DNA of 64,000 bases from Aurantimonas sp. 22II-16-19i (GTDB lineage: Bacteria > Pseudomonadota > Alphaproteobacteria > Rhizobiales > Rhizobiaceae). A program made the position numbers and the translations under genes. Below, in pieces: positions 35,407-45,750 of this stretch (positions within the stretch are counted from its first letter, which is position 1; each line of letters starts with the position of its first letter). The stretch is from assembly GCF_002088275.1 (NCBI RefSeq), contig NZ_AQQS01000025.1, forward strand, positions 1 through 64,000, written 5' to 3'. The notes under the pieces are model-generated. The model worked only from the letters and a program-made list of their open reading frames with translations. It was not told where the DNA came from and searched no databases.

Positions 35407-36471
35407 ATGTCCGACAACGTCAAGCTCTCCCTCCAGGTCGCGGCCGTCCTCCTTGCCTGCGTCGTCGTCGCCATCATGCCGGCCTATGCCGACCTGTTCC
35501 AGCTGATGCAGTTCACGCTGTTCGCGTCGATGGCGGTCCTGGCGCTCAGCCTCGGTTTCATCTGGGGCTTCGGCGGCATTCTCTGCTTCGGACAAACCGC
35601 CTTCTTCGGTCTCGGCGCCTATGCCTATGCGGTCGCAGCCATCAACTTCGGCGATTCCACCCCGGCGATCCTCATGGCAATCCTCGTCCCCAGCCTGTTC
35701 GCCCTGGCGCTCGGCTACTTCGTCTTCTACGGCCAGATCAGCGACGTCTATCTCGGCGTCATCACCCTGACCGTCACGCTCATTCTCTTCAACGTCTTCA
35801 ACTCGACGGCCGGTGACGAATACACCATCGGCACCGCGCGGCTTGGCGGGTTCAACGGCATGCCGGCCGTCCCGACCTTCAACATGCCGTTCGATCCGAC
35901 TGAGATCCTCTTTCCCGAGCAGTCCTGGTACGTCACCGGCGGGGTTCTGATCGCGATCTATGTCGGCCTGCGGATCCTGCTTCGCAGCCCCTTCGGCCGC
36001 GTCGCCGTCGCCGTCCGCGAGAACGAGACGCGCGCCGCGCTGCTCGGCTACGATCCGCGGGCCGTCAAGCTCTGGGTGTTCGTGCTCGGCGGCGCGATCG
36101 CCGGCATGGCCGGTGCGCTCTACGTCAACTGGGGCGCCTTCGTCGGTCCGACGATCTTCGCCTTGTCGCTGTCTGCCGAGATCATCATCTGGATCTGCAT
36201 CGGCGGCCTCGGCACGCTGATCGGGCCGATCGTCGGCTGTTTCCTCATCCAGTATCTCGTCTCGCAGATCGGCTCGCAGCAGAGCTTCAACTCCAACCTG
36301 GTGCTCGGCGCGATCCTGCTCGTCTTCGTGCTTCTCCTGCCGAAGGGCCTCGTTCCGACGCTCCGCGATCTCGCTTCCGCCGGGTGGCGTCTCGGCAGCG
36401 AACGCCGGCGCCGGAGCGAGCCGGCAGAGCATCGCGAATTGACAGCCGGCCAGCCGGTCGGAGCGGAGTGA
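35407..36471 (+). CDS. Branched-chain/urea-type ABC permease (LivM/UrtC-like)
   Basis: A 354-aa permease with about 10 helices. FIWGFGGILCFGQTAFFGLGAYAYA is the LivM-family hallmark; VAVRENETRAALLGYDPRAVKLWVFVLGGAIAGMAG contains the ATPase-contacting loop. The C-terminal 35 residues (SERRRRSEPAEHRELTAG) are polar and cytoplasmic. It sits 3 nt after the LivH-like gene and 3 nt before the first ATPase gene. Family placement is firm; cargo is inferred from the neighbouring binding protein and amidase. Confidence 0.92.
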   Translation: MSDNVKLSLQVAAVLLACVVVAIMPAYADLFQLMQFTLFASMAVLALSLGFIWGFGGILCFGQTAFFGLGAYAYAVAAINFGDSTPAILMAILVPSLFALALGYFVFYGQISDVYLGVITLTVTLILFNVFNSTAGDEYTIGTARLGGFNGMPAVPTFNMPFDPTEILFPEQSWYVTGGVLIAIYVGLRILLRSPFGRVAVAVRENETRAALLGYDPRAVKLWVFVLGGAIAGMAGALYVNWGAFVGPTIFALSLSAEIIIWICIGGLGTLIGPIVGCFLIQYLVSQIGSQQSFNSNLVLGAILLVFVLLLPKGLVPTLRDLASAGWRLGSERRRRSEPAEHRELTAGQPVGAE

Positions 36472-36474
36472 CCC

Positions 36475-37208
<734 letters not shown>

Positions 37209-37212
<4 letters not shown>

Positions 37213-37910
37213 GCCCGCTTCTCGACGTCGAGGGCCTGCGCGCCGGCTATGGCCGCGTGCCGATCCTCGCCGGGGTGACCTTCGCCATGGCCGATGGCGA
37301 GTTCCTCGGCATCCTCGGCCACAACGGCATGGGCAAGACGACCCTCATGCGCACCATCATGGGCTCGCTGCCGGCGACCGGCGGCGTAGTCCGCTTTGCC
37401 GGCACCGACGTGACGAGGATGGCGACGCATCAGCGTTCCCGGCTCGGCCTCGGCCTCGTTCCGCAGGGCCGCGAGATCTTCCCTGCTTTGACCGTCATGG
37501 AAAACCTGCGCATGGGCCTTGCCGCCGCCAGGAGCGAGGACCGGGCCGTCATCGACGGCGTGCTGGAAGACTTCCCGCGTCTCGTGCGCCTGCTCGACCG
37601 CCGCGGTGGCGCGCTCTCGGGCGGCGAACAGCAACTCCTCGCCCTCGCCCGCTGCCTGTGCGCGAGGCCGAAGCTCATCCTCCTCGACGAGCCGACCGAG
37701 GGCATCCAGCCATCGATCATCGAGGAGATGATCGAGACGCTGCAGACGCTCCGCCACCGCTGGTCCCTCTCGATGATCATCGTCGAGCAGAACCTCGACT
37801 TCATCACCTCCTTGTCCGACCGCGTCCTGTCGATCCAGAAGGGTCGGATCACCGGCGAGGTCGACCGCGATCGCCTGCTCTCCGGGAACGTGGCCATGAC
37901 CATGGCCTGA
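37209..37910 (+). CDS. ABC importer ATPase (LivF/UrtE-like)
   Basis: A 233-aa ATPase with GHNGMGKTT (residues 37-45), GLVPQGREIFPALTVMENL, the signature LSGGEQQLLALAR and LDEPTEGIQPSII. It is the second nucleotide-binding subunit of the importer encoded from 33195. The start is ATG 37209 inside the previous stop. A 95-nt gap with a small hairpin separates it from the amidase gene downstream, which is probably in the same transcript. Confidence 0.92.
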
Positions 37911-37920
37911 TCCCGCATCC

Positions 37921-37936
37921 GCCCGGGCGACCGGGC
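37921..37936 (+). other. Short GC-rich hairpin with GCGA loop
   Basis: GCCCGG, GCGA, CCGGGC: a perfect 6-bp stem closed by a GNRA tetraloop, 10 nt after the LivF-like stop. No U-run follows. It may end or pause some transcripts between the importer and amidase genes. Confidence 0.45.
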
Positions 37937-38005
37937 AGCGTCCCCCCACGCTCCTAAGCCCCCCAAGACCCCAAGGACAACCTCGTTCGCGAGAAAGGAA
38001 ACGCC

Positions 38006-39523
38006 ATGCCCATCACCCGCCCGAACGCCGCCCGCATCAAGGAGATGGCCGAAGACTTCGGGATGACCTTCACCGACGAGGAGGTCGCCGAGTACCTTCC
38101 CTTGATGCAGGCGAATTTCGACGCCTACGACCTCGTCGATGCCCTTCCGGACTATACAGCACCGGTCACGTATCCCCGCGTCCCGGGCTACCGCCCCGAG
38201 GGTGAGGAGAATCGCTACAACGCCTGGGCCTACAAGAGCGAGGTAAAGGGCGCTGCGGGCGGCAAGCTGGCCGGCAAGACGGTGGTGCTGAAGGACAATG
38301 TCGCCCTGGCCGGCGTTCCCATGATGAACGGCGCCGCGACGCTCGAGGGTTTCGTGCCGACCATCGACGCCACGATCGTCACCCGCATGCTCGATGCCGG
38401 CGCCACGATCGTCGGCAAGGCGACCTGCGAGCATTTCTGCCTGTCCGGCGGCAGCCATACCTCCGATCCCGGCCCGGTCCACAATCCGCACAAGATGGGC
38501 TACTCCGCCGGCGGCTCGTCGTCCGGCAGCGGCGCGCTGGTGGCCGCCGGCGAGGTCGATATGGCGATCGGCGGCGATCAGGGTGGCTCGATCCGCATCC
38601 CGGCCGCCTATTGCGGCATCTACGGCATGAAGGCGACCCACGGTCTCGTCCCCTATACCGGCGTCATGCCGATCGAGGCAACGATCGACCATACCGGTCC
38701 CATGACCGCCACGGTCGCCGACAACGCCCTGCTGCTGGAGGTTCTCGCCGGAGCCGACGGCCTCGATCCGCGCCAGTATGCCCCGAAGGTCTCGGCCTAT
38801 ACCGAGGCGCTCGGCAAGGGAGCGAAAGGGCTCAAGATCGGCGTCCTCGTCGAAGGCTTTTCGATCCCGGGCATGCAGGAAGGCGTCATCGACAAGGTCA
38901 GGGCCGGCGCCGAGCGTTTCTCCGCCATGGGGGCGATCGTCTCCGAAGTCTCGATTCCCGAGCATCCGCTTACGGCCGCCGTCTGGCAGCCGATCGCGCT
39001 GGAGGGCCTCGTCGCCCAGATGATGATCGGCAACGGCATGGGGTTCAACTGGAAGGGCCAGTACGATGTCGCGCTCCTGGACGCCCATTCGGCTTGGAGT
39101 TCCCGGGCCGACGAACTGTCCAAGTCTCTGAAGCTCTCCATGCTGGTCGGCCAGTGGGGCCTGTCGCACTATCGCGGCCGCTACTATGCGAAGGCGCAGA
39201 ACCTCGCCCGCCGCATGAAGGCCGCCTACGACGCCGCCTTCGAAAAATACGACCTCCTGCTGATGCCCACGCTGCCCATGGTGGCGACGAAGATCCCGGC
39301 AAAGGACGCACCGCTCGAGGATGTGATCACCCGCGCCTTCGAGATGGTGGGAGCGACCTGCCAGTTCGACGTCACCGGCCATCCGGCCATGTCGATCCCC
39401 TGCGGGCTGTCGGACGGCCTGCCCGTCGGCTTGATGCTCGTCGCCAGGGACTACGCCGAGGCGACCATCTACCAGGCCGCCAGCGCCTTCGAGGCGGAAG
39501 GCGACTGGAAGACCTTCGGATGA
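38006..39523 (+). CDS. Amidase-signature amidase (Rhodococcus nitrile-pathway type)
   Basis: A 505-aa amidase that hydrolyses R-CONH2 to acid and ammonia. The catalytic Lys-cisSer-Ser triad falls at K96 ([11 protein letters not shown]), S171 ([15 protein letters not shown]) and S195 ([12 protein letters not shown]), the same numbers as I recall for the Rhodococcus amidase coupled to nitrile hydratase. The long helical N-terminal domain (residues 1-90) is also typical of that branch. It follows the amide-type importer and overlaps the next small gene by 4 nt. No nitrile hydratase genes are present in the window, so an imported amide is the likely substrate. Confidence 0.92.
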   Translation: MPITRPNAARIKEMAEDFGMTFTDEEVAEYLPLMQANFDAYDLVDALPDYTAPVTYPRVPGYRPEGEENRYNAWAYKSEVKGAAGGKLAGKTVVLKDNVALAGVPMMNGAATLEGFVPTIDATIVTRMLDAGATIVGKATCEHFCLSGGSHTSDPGPVHNPHKMGYSAGGSSSGSGALVAAGEVDMAIGGDQGGSIRIPAAYCGIYGMKATHGLVPYTGVMPIEATIDHTGPMTATVADNALLLEVLAGADGLDPRQYAPKVSAYTEALGKGAKGLKIGVLVEGFSIPGMQEGVIDKVRAGAERFSAMGAIVSEVSIPEHPLTAAVWQPIALEGLVAQMMIGNGMGFNWKGQYDVALLDAHSAWSSRADELSKSLKLSMLVGQWGLSHYRGRYYAKAQNLARRMKAAYDAAFEKYDLLLMPTLPMVATKIPAKDAPLEDVITRAFEMVGATCQFDVTGHPAMSIPCGLSDGLPVGLMLVARDYAEATIYQAASAFEAEGDWKTFG

Positions 39524-39822
39524 TCACCATCACGGCAGTCATCACGGTGATGGCCGGGCAGGAGGACGTCATGCGCGACGCCCTCCTCGCGGTGGCGGAC
39601 CATGTGGGGGCGAACGAACCCGAGACCGTCGGCTTCTTCGTTTCGCAGGACGCCAGCGATCCACGTCGCTTCACCACCTATGAGCGCTTCTACGACGAGG
39701 CAGCCATGCTGCGTCACAACGGCTGCGAGGCGGTGGCGGACTTCTTCGCCATCGCCAAGCCGATCCTCGATGGCGAGGTGGTCCTCGTCACCGGGGCGGA
39801 GCTTTCGGCCAAGACCGGCTGA
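39520..39822 (+). CDS. Antibiotic-biosynthesis-monooxygenase-domain protein
   Basis: A 100-aa single-domain protein of the dimeric alpha/beta-barrel (ABM, YgiN-like) family: [51 protein letters not shown], and a HNG-type loop. Members include quinol monooxygenases and many proteins of unknown role. The ATG lies within the amidase stop (ATGA), so it is translated with it, and another amidase follows 138 nt later. Its role next to amidases is unclear; it might process the released acid or protect against a reactive product. Confidence 0.8.
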   Translation: MITITAVITVMAGQEDVMRDALLAVADHVGANEPETVGFFVSQDASDPRRFTTYERFYDEAAMLRHNGCEAVADFFAIAKPILDGEVVLVTGAELSAKTG

Positions 39823-39960
39823 CCGGCAGACCCGAATGGCGCCGCCCCGCACGCGGGCGCGGAGCGCCTTCAGGGAGCCGTTTCACCTCAACCACGCGCG
39901 GGGCCGGCCGGCGGCAGCGGCGATGCCGTCGCGCGGATCGGCACAGACAGGAGAAAATCC

Positions 39961-41367
39961 GTGGAATATCTCAGCCTGCTCGACCTGTCGGACGCCATCC
40001 GTCGCCGCGCGATCTCGCCCGTCGAGGTGACGCGGGCCATGCTCGAACGCATCGAGCATCTGGACGGCAGCCATCGCAGCTACGCCTGCGTCCTTGCCGA
40101 CCGGGCGATGGATCAGGCGAAAGCCGCCGAAAGCGAGATCGGCAGGAGCATCTGGCGCGGGCCGCTCCACGGCGTGCCGATCGCGGTGAAGGATCTCTGC
40201 TACTCGACCTTCGCCCCCACCACCGCCGGCACGCGCATCCACCGGGACTTCGTCCCGGACCATAACGCGACCGTGGTCGACAGGCTGGAAGCTGCCGGCG
40301 CGATCATGCTCGGCAAGCTGAAAATGACCGAGGGCGCCTATACCACCCACCATCCCGACGTCGATCCGCCGCTCAATCCCTGGGGGGCCGGGCATTGGGC
40401 GGGGTCCTCCTCCAGCGGCTCCGGCGTCGCGCCGGCGGCGGGGCTTTGCTACGGCTCGCTCGGCTCCGACACCGGCGGGTCGATCCGCTTTCCCTCGGCC
40501 GCCAATGCGCTGACCGGGGTCAAGCCCACCTGGGGCCGCGTCTCCCGCCACGGCGTCTTCGCACTTGCGGACTCCCTCGACCATGTCGGGCCGATGGCGC
40601 GATCGGCCGGCGATGCCGCCGCGCTTCTCGGTGTCGTCGCCGGTGCCGACGCGAACGATCCGACGAGTCTTCGAGCCGAGGTGCCCGACTATCTCGCAGA
40701 GATCGGCAAGAGCATCAGGGGCATGACGATCGGCATCGATCGTTCCTACGCCTTCGACGGCGTCGACCCGGAGGCGGCTGCAGCGCTCGCCGCCGCCGAG
40801 GCGGTCTTCCGCTCGCTCGGCGCGCGGATCAGGGAGGTGCGCTTTCCGGCTTATGAGCGGCTCGTCAGCCTGTGGATCCCGATGTGCGCGGTGGAGACGG
40901 CCATCGCCCACCGCGACACCTATCCGGCGAAGAAGGAAGACTACGGGCCCGAACTCGCCGGCCTGATCGAGGAGGGGCGAGCCCTCGGCGGGCTCGACCT
41001 TTGCGACATCCTGCACGAGCGATTGCGATTCAACGGCGCTCTGGCGGCAATGTTCGAGGACATCGACGCGTTCCTGATCCCGACCATGCCGATGCGCCTG
41101 CCGAGCCTTTCCGACCTCGCATCCTTCGGCGACGATCCGACCGTTCTCGTGCGACTGCTGCGCTTCACCGCACCCTTCGACTTCTCCGGCACGCCGACGA
41201 TCACCTTGCCGAGCGGCTTCGACAGCGCGGGGTTGCCCCTGTCGATGCAGCTGGCCGGCCCATCGCTCTCGGAGGGACAGTTGGCGAGGATGGCCCATGC
41301 TTTCCAGACCCAGACGGATTGGCACGCCCGCAGGCCGAAGAGCGATCCCGGTGTCGCATCGGCCTGA
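39961..41367 (+). CDS. Amidase-signature amidase
   Basis: A 468-aa amidase of the GatA-like group. The triad is K77 (GVPIAVKDLCY), S150 (AGSSSSGSG) and S174 (GSDTGGSIRFPS). The GTG start at 39961 is fixed by AGGAG with a 7-nt spacer. It lacks the long N-terminal domain of the upstream amidase, so the two are not recent duplicates. It probably ends the importer/amidase operon starting at 33195. The substrate is unknown; aryl- or alkyl-amides are typical for the family. Confidence 0.9.
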   Translation: MEYLSLLDLSDAIRRRAISPVEVTRAMLERIEHLDGSHRSYACVLADRAMDQAKAAESEIGRSIWRGPLHGVPIAVKDLCYSTFAPTTAGTRIHRDFVPDHNATVVDRLEAAGAIMLGKLKMTEGAYTTHHPDVDPPLNPWGAGHWAGSSSSGSGVAPAAGLCYGSLGSDTGGSIRFPSAANALTGVKPTWGRVSRHGVFALADSLDHVGPMARSAGDAAALLGVVAGADANDPTSLRAEVPDYLAEIGKSIRGMTIGIDRSYAFDGVDPEAAAALAAAEAVFRSLGARIREVRFPAYERLVSLWIPMCAVETAIAHRDTYPAKKEDYGPELAGLIEEGRALGGLDLCDILHERLRFNGALAAMFEDIDAFLIPTMPMRLPSLSDLASFGDDPTVLVRLLRFTAPFDFSGTPTITLPSGFDSAGLPLSMQLAGPSLSEGQLARMAHAFQTQTDWHARRPKSDPGVASA

Positions 41368-41926
41368 GACGCTCGTCGTCATCCGTCATCGCCGTCCCGG
41401 CTGCCGTTGCAGCCTTCGCCGGAAGCTCGCCAAGGTCTCGCCGCGATCCTGTCGCTCGCCGTCTTCGACTTTCTCCATTGCGGATGAGCAGCGCGCCATG
41501 CGGCGCGGCGTCGGGCCTCCACGAGAACGAAGGCTGGCGGAGCGCCCGCATGGTGCCATTGGCTGCCAGCGGGCACGGCGGCGCCCTTCGCGTCGACCCG
41601 GCAGTTCGTGGGTGATGAATTTCGGCTCGGCTTCTGGCCGATCAAGGGGCATTCCCTGTGGAGCAAACCCGGCCATCGTCGGGCAGCGCCAAAGGATCGA
41701 GCGGAAAACCATCGACGATCGTCGCTTGCAGTCCCCTGGATCGCTGCTTAACATCGCCCCCGGACGAGGATGCTTGTGCCTTGTTCACGCTCGACCGGGC
41801 GTCAAATTCTCCGACGATGGACAGGCTCTCCGGGCGACCTCGGTGTTCCATGCCTGCGTCTATGTGGCTGCGGGGGCTGATGCGTTGCCACCGTCCGGGC
41901 CTGCACCGACCAAGGCTCACGATTGC
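41368..41926. other. 559-nt gap without a recognisable gene
   Basis: Short open frames occur on both strands but none has a ribosome site, a family motif or convincing composition. The last 150 nt should contain the promoter of the XRE-cupin regulator, and a pyrimidine-rich TTGTTC region near 41780 is a weak candidate. No hairpin terminator is clear after the amidase stop. Confidence 0.5.
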
Positions 41927-42508
41927 ATGAATGAAAGCAGCAGCGCCCTCCCTGCGGATCTCGGTCTGAAGCTCCGCCATATGCGGACCCTCCACAATCT
42001 TTCGCTCAAGCAGCTCGCCCGGACGGTCGGCTGCTCGGAGAGCATGCTGTCGAAGATCGAGACGGGCAAGGTGAACCCGACCATGACGATGCTGCGCAAG
42101 CTCGTCGACACGCTCGGGATCAACATCACCTTCCTCTTCAGCGCGGAAGACGATCGCGACGCCGTCGTCCATCGCGCCGGAGACCGACCGGTGATCGGCA
42201 TCGGGCAGTCCCGCTTCGGCGCCGGCATCATGCTCGAGCGCCTCCCGCCGGCCTCGCCCCAGAACCTGCTCGAGGCGAACATCCATATCGTCAACCCCGG
42301 CGGATCGACCGATGGTGCCTTCAGCCATGTCGGCGAGGAAATGGGCTTCGTCCTCGAGGGCCAGGTGACCCTCGTGGTCGAAGGAACCGCCTACGAGCTC
42401 TCTCCCGGCGATTCTTTCGCTTTCCGGTCCGAAAGAGCGCACGAGTATCGCAACGACGGCGACCAGGTGGCGCGAATTCTCTGGGTGAACACGCCGCCGA
42501 CCTTTTGA
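41927..42508 (+). CDS. XRE-cupin transcriptional regulator
   Basis: A 193-aa regulator with an N-terminal HTH_3 domain (LGLKLRHMRTLHNLSLKQLA, then GCSESMLSKIETGKVNPTMTML, about residues 11-66) and a C-terminal cupin (FSHVGEEMGFVLEGQVTLVVEG, SPGDSFAFRSERAHEYRN). This PuuR-like layout is common for regulators of amine, amino-acid and nitrile catabolism, with ligand bound in the cupin. The ATG at 41927 is chosen since the HTH starts normally from it; the frame is open far upstream without coding character. It precedes the nitrilase/importer operon on the same strand and probably binds the palindrome at 42657. Confidence 0.88.
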   Translation: MNESSSALPADLGLKLRHMRTLHNLSLKQLARTVGCSESMLSKIETGKVNPTMTMLRKLVDTLGINITFLFSAEDDRDAVVHRAGDRPVIGIGQSRFGAGIMLERLPPASPQNLLEANIHIVNPGGSTDGAFSHVGEEMGFVLEGQVTLVVEGTAYELSPGDSFAFRSERAHEYRNDGDQVARILWVNTPPTF

Positions 42509-42656
42509 GCCGCGGCGACGATCTCTCCGGGCGGCAGCGACCGAGGCGAGCGCGCCGCGAGCGCCTCGATCCATTCCTGTAGCACCACCCCGCACAGGCC
42601 CATCTCGCGAGCAAATGCACAGAAATTAGGCTCGCACAGATTCTTTTCAGAAATTC

Positions 42657-42673
42657 ATTCAAGTCACTTGAAT
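42657..42673. promoter_or_regulatory. Palindromic operator candidate ATTCAAG-TCA-CTTGAAT
   Basis: A perfect 7-bp inverted repeat with a 3-nt centre in an AT-rich island (about 42610-42680) upstream of the nitrilase operon. It follows the XRE-cupin gene by 148 nt. Symmetry, length and position fit a dimeric XRE-family operator controlling the nitrilase, importer and amidase genes. Confidence 0.6.
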
Positions 42674-42773
42674 GCGAATACGGATCGGGTAGGCTCGATG
42701 GATGAGCGTCGTCGCGAGGCCGGCAGGCGATTGCGATGACCCGGGCATGACGATTTCGGGGGCGCGGGGATCC

Positions 42774-43643
42774 ATGGCGCAGGAAGCGCAAATCCAGATT
42801 TCATGCGCGCAATTCGAGCCGCGCATCGGCGAGAAGGAGCGCAACGTCGAGGCGAGCCTTGCTCTCATCGAGAGGCTCGCCGGGGACGGCTCGCAACTGA
42901 TCGTCATGCCGGAGCTTTGCAACACCGGTTACGTGCTGGAAAGCCGGGAAGAAGCCTACGCTCTCTCCGAAGAGGTCGCGACGGGCGAGACGATCACCGC
43001 CTGGACCAGAGCCGCCGCCGAGAAGGATGTCACCCTCGTCGCCGGCTTCCTCGAGCGCGACGGCGTGAAGCTCTACAACAGCGCCATCGTCATCGGACCG
43101 GATGGGATCATCGGCACCTACCGCAAGGCCCATCTCTGGAATGCCGAAGCGTTGTTCTTCGAGCGCGGCGATCTCGGCTTTCCGGTCTTTCACACGCGCT
43201 TCGGCCGGCTCGGCGTGCTGATCTGCTACGACGGCTGGTTTCCCGAAGCCTGGCGCCTCCTCGCCCTGCAGGGCGCCGACATCGTCTGCGTGCCGACCAA
43301 CTGGGTGCCGATGGAGAAGCAGCCGGGCCACCTGCCGGCCATGGCCAACATCCTGTGCATGGGCGCGGCGCATTCCAACTCGATGGTCGTCGCCGCCTGC
43401 GACCGGGTCGGCACCGAGCGCGGCCAGCCATTCATCGGCCAGAGCCTGATCGTCGACCACAATGGCTGGCCCGTCGCAGGTCCGGCCAGCAAGGACGAGC
43501 CGGAGCTGGTCACCGCGCGCGTCGACCTCTCGCAGGCCCGGCGCCAGCGCAACTGGAATGCCTTCAACCAGGTCGTCCGGGACCGCCGGACGGATCTTTA
43601 TGGGGAAATGTTGGGGACGCAGGCTCGCCCCGACTGGCACTGA
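42774..43643 (+). CDS. Carbon-nitrogen hydrolase (nitrilase superfamily)
   Basis: A 289-aa hydrolase with the catalytic triad E47 (IVMPELCNTG), K118 (TYRKAHLW) and C151 (LICYDGWFPE). It attacks an amide, carbamoyl or nitrile C-N bond through the Cys thiol. The CYDGWFPE and length are closer to amidases and N-carbamoyl hydrolases than to true nitrilases. ATG 42774 starts just before the conserved IQISCAQFEPRIG strand; ATG 42747 and 42702 are alternatives with no better ribosome site. It leads an operon continuing with a binding protein and importer. Confidence 0.88.
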   Translation: MAQEAQIQISCAQFEPRIGEKERNVEASLALIERLAGDGSQLIVMPELCNTGYVLESREEAYALSEEVATGETITAWTRAAAEKDVTLVAGFLERDGVKLYNSAIVIGPDGIIGTYRKAHLWNAEALFFERGDLGFPVFHTRFGRLGVLICYDGWFPEAWRLLALQGADIVCVPTNWVPMEKQPGHLPAMANILCMGAAHSNSMVVAACDRVGTERGQPFIGQSLIVDHNGWPVAGPASKDEPELVTARVDLSQARRQRNWNAFNQVVRDRRTDLYGEMLGTQARPDWH

Positions 43644-43674
43644 GACGAGCCTTTCACAAACAGGGAACGACGTC

Positions 43675-44829
43675 ATGAAATTCACCCATCTGGCCGGCAG
43701 CGTGCTGCTGCTCGGAGCGATGACTTACGGCGCCGCGGCGCAGGAAGATCCGATCAAGATCGGCATTCCGGTCGGTCTCAGCGGCGCCAACAGCGTCGTC
43801 GCGCCCTCCGTCGTCCAGTCGAGCGAACTCGCCGCCGAGGAGATCAACGCCGCGGGTGGCATTCTCGGCCGCAAGGTCGAACTCGTCGTCGCCGACGACG
43901 GCAGCGGCGCCCAGGGCGCGCAGCGCGCCTTCGACTCGCTGGTCTTCCAGGACGACGTCGACGTGCTGATCTCGATGGAGACGAGCGCCGCCCGCAATGC
44001 CGGCCTGCCGATCGTCAACCGTGCCGGCAAGCCGTACATCTACACGTCCTTCTACGAAGGACGCTCCTGCAGCCCGTGGATGTTCGTCGACGCCTGGGTG
44101 CCCGAACAGCAGGTGACGCCGATCGTCGACCAATTCATGAACGAGGAAGGCGCCAAGACCTTCTACCTCATCGGCAGCGACTACGCCTTCGGCCGCGGCA
44201 TGCTGGAATTCACCCGCAAATACATCGAGGACAGCGGCGGCCAGGTCCTCGGCGAAGAGTACCTGCCGATGGACGGCTCGGACTGGACCGCGATCATCTC
44301 CGATCTGAAGTCGAAGAACCCGGCTGCCCTGATCACCTCGACGGCCGGTGGCGCGCCCAACGTCACCCTGACCAAGCAGCTGCGCAATTCCGGCGTCGAC
44401 ATCCCCTATGGCAACCTCGCCGTCGACGAGGGCACGGCCAAGAGCATGGGCTCGGACGCCTCCGGCATCTACATCTCCCAGTCCTACCTGACCGGTATCG
44501 GCAGCGAGGAGAACAAGACGTTCCTCGCGGCGATGGAGAAGAAGTTCGGCGCCGATCTGAAGACGCCGAACGATCTCTCCGTGCCGCAGTACGAGGCGAT
44601 CTACCTCTACAAGGCCGCTGTCGAGAAGGCCGGATCCACCGAGCCCCAGGCCGTCGTCGACGCGCTGCCGGAGGTCTCCTTTACCGGCCCGCGCGGCGCC
44701 ATCCAGATGAACAAGCAGCACCACACGCCGCTGACCATGTATCTCGGCCAGGTCAAGGACGACGGCAGCGTCGAGGTCATCAAGACCTTCGACAACGTCG
44801 ACCCGGGCGAGCAGTGCCCGAACCTCTGA
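43675..44829 (+). CDS. Branched-chain-amino-acid/amide-type ABC substrate-binding protein
   Basis: A 384-aa LivJ-like exported protein with a signal peptide ending around AAAQ (residue 23). IKIGIPVGLSGANSVVAPSV, NAAGGILGRKVELVVADDGS and KTFYLIGSDYAFGRGMLEF are typical of Peripla_BP_6 members. CSPWMFV-type segments differ from the UrtA-like protein at 33195, so the two importers probably take different ligands. It lies 31 nt after the nitrilase-family gene and is followed by a perfect hairpin before the permease genes. Confidence 0.9.
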   Translation: MKFTHLAGSVLLLGAMTYGAAAQEDPIKIGIPVGLSGANSVVAPSVVQSSELAAEEINAAGGILGRKVELVVADDGSGAQGAQRAFDSLVFQDDVDVLISMETSAARNAGLPIVNRAGKPYIYTSFYEGRSCSPWMFVDAWVPEQQVTPIVDQFMNEEGAKTFYLIGSDYAFGRGMLEFTRKYIEDSGGQVLGEEYLPMDGSDWTAIISDLKSKNPAALITSTAGGAPNVTLTKQLRNSGVDIPYGNLAVDEGTAKSMGSDASGIYISQSYLTGIGSEENKTFLAAMEKKFGADLKTPNDLSVPQYEAIYLYKAAVEKAGSTEPQAVVDALPEVSFTGPRGAIQMNKQHHTPLTMYLGQVKDDGSVEVIKTFDNVDPGEQCPNL

Positions 44830-44842
44830 CCGGCTGAACGCC

Positions 44843-44870
44843 CGGACGGGCGATCATCATCGCCCGTCCG
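44843..44870 (+). other. Perfect 12-bp stem-loop between binding-protein and permease genes
   Basis: CGGACGGGCGAT, a CATC loop, and ATCGCCCGTCCG form an exact 12-bp hairpin 13 nt after the binding-protein stop. It is not followed by a U-run. This is the third hairpin in this position in the window, after those at 22335 and 34449. Confidence 0.75.
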
Positions 44871-44913
44871 TCATCCGTGCTTCGCACCGCGAACGCTTCA
44901 AGGACCCCTGCTC

Positions 44914-45750
44914 ATGGCGACGCTGTTTCTCGATATCGTCACGACGTCGTCGATGCTGTTCATCGTCGCCGCCGGCCTGATGATCATTCTCGGCGTCATG
45001 AAGCTCATCAACTTCGCCCACGGCGCCTTCCTGACCGTCGGCGGCTATAGCGCCCATGTCGTCACCGACGCCGGTTTCAACGCCTGGCTCACCATTCCGG
45101 CGGCGGCGGTCGTCGGCTTCGTCCTCGGCATCGTCGTCGAGCGGATCATCCTGCGTCCGCTCTACGACCGGCCGCTCGACGCGATCCTCGCGACCTGGGG
45201 CCTCGGCATCGTCATCGCGCAGATCATTACCTTCATGTTCGGACGCGGCGTCCAGTTCGCCGAGAGCCCGATTTCCGGCACGGCCGATCTCTTCGCCATC
45301 ACCTATTCGTCCTGGCGGCTGATCCTCGTTGCCGTCGCCGTCGCGCTCGGGATCGCGCTGACCGCCCTCCTCTACTTCACCCGCTTCGGCCTCAACGCCA
45401 GAGCCGTGATCATGAACGAGAATCTCGCCCGGGGCCTCGGCATCGACAGCGTCAGGGTGCGGGCGCTCACCTTCGGGCTGGGTGCGGCGCTGGCCTGCGC
45501 GGCCGGAGCCTTGATCACGCCGCTGCTCTCGATCGACCCGAACATGGGCCTGCCGTGGCTGGTCAACTCGTTCATGCTGGTGCTGGTCTCGGGCGTCGCG
45601 ATCCCCGGCCTGGCGCTGGCCTCGCTGCTTCTGGGCGGGGCGCAGGTCCTGGTCTCCACCTTCGTCAGCCCGATCATCGGCGGCATCACCATCGTCGTCC
45701 TCGCGGCGGTCATACTCAGGATCAAGCCCCAGGGACTGTCCCGTGGTTGA
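44914..45750 (+). CDS. Branched-chain-type ABC permease (LivH-like)
   Basis: A 278-aa membrane permease with about 8 helices. LMIILGVMKLINFAHGAFLTVGGYSA is the LivH signature near the N-terminus, and the LivH tail VILRIKPQGLSRG is present. It pairs with the permease half of the following fused protein, whose GTG overlaps its end by 8 nt. It is part of the operon from 42774 (nitrilase-family) to 50705 (amidase). Confidence 0.9.
   Translation: MATLFLDIVTTSSMLFIVAAGLMIILGVMKLINFAHGAFLTVGGYSAHVVTDAGFNAWLTIPAAAVVGFVLGIVVERIILRPLYDRPLDAILATWGLGIVIAQIITFMFGRGVQFAESPISGTADLFAITYSSWRLILVAVAVALGIALTALLYFTRFGLNARAVIMNENLARGLGIDSVRVRALTFGLGAALACAAGALITPLLSIDPNMGLPWLVNSFMLVLVSGVAIPGLALASLLLGGAQVLVSTFVSPIIGGITIVVLAAVILRIKPQGLSRG

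Noticed and set aside
41368-41926. Possible small genes in the gap before the XRE-cupin regulator
   Set aside because: Arginine- and proline-rich frames without ribosome sites, motifs or consistent codon pattern; no support for a gene.
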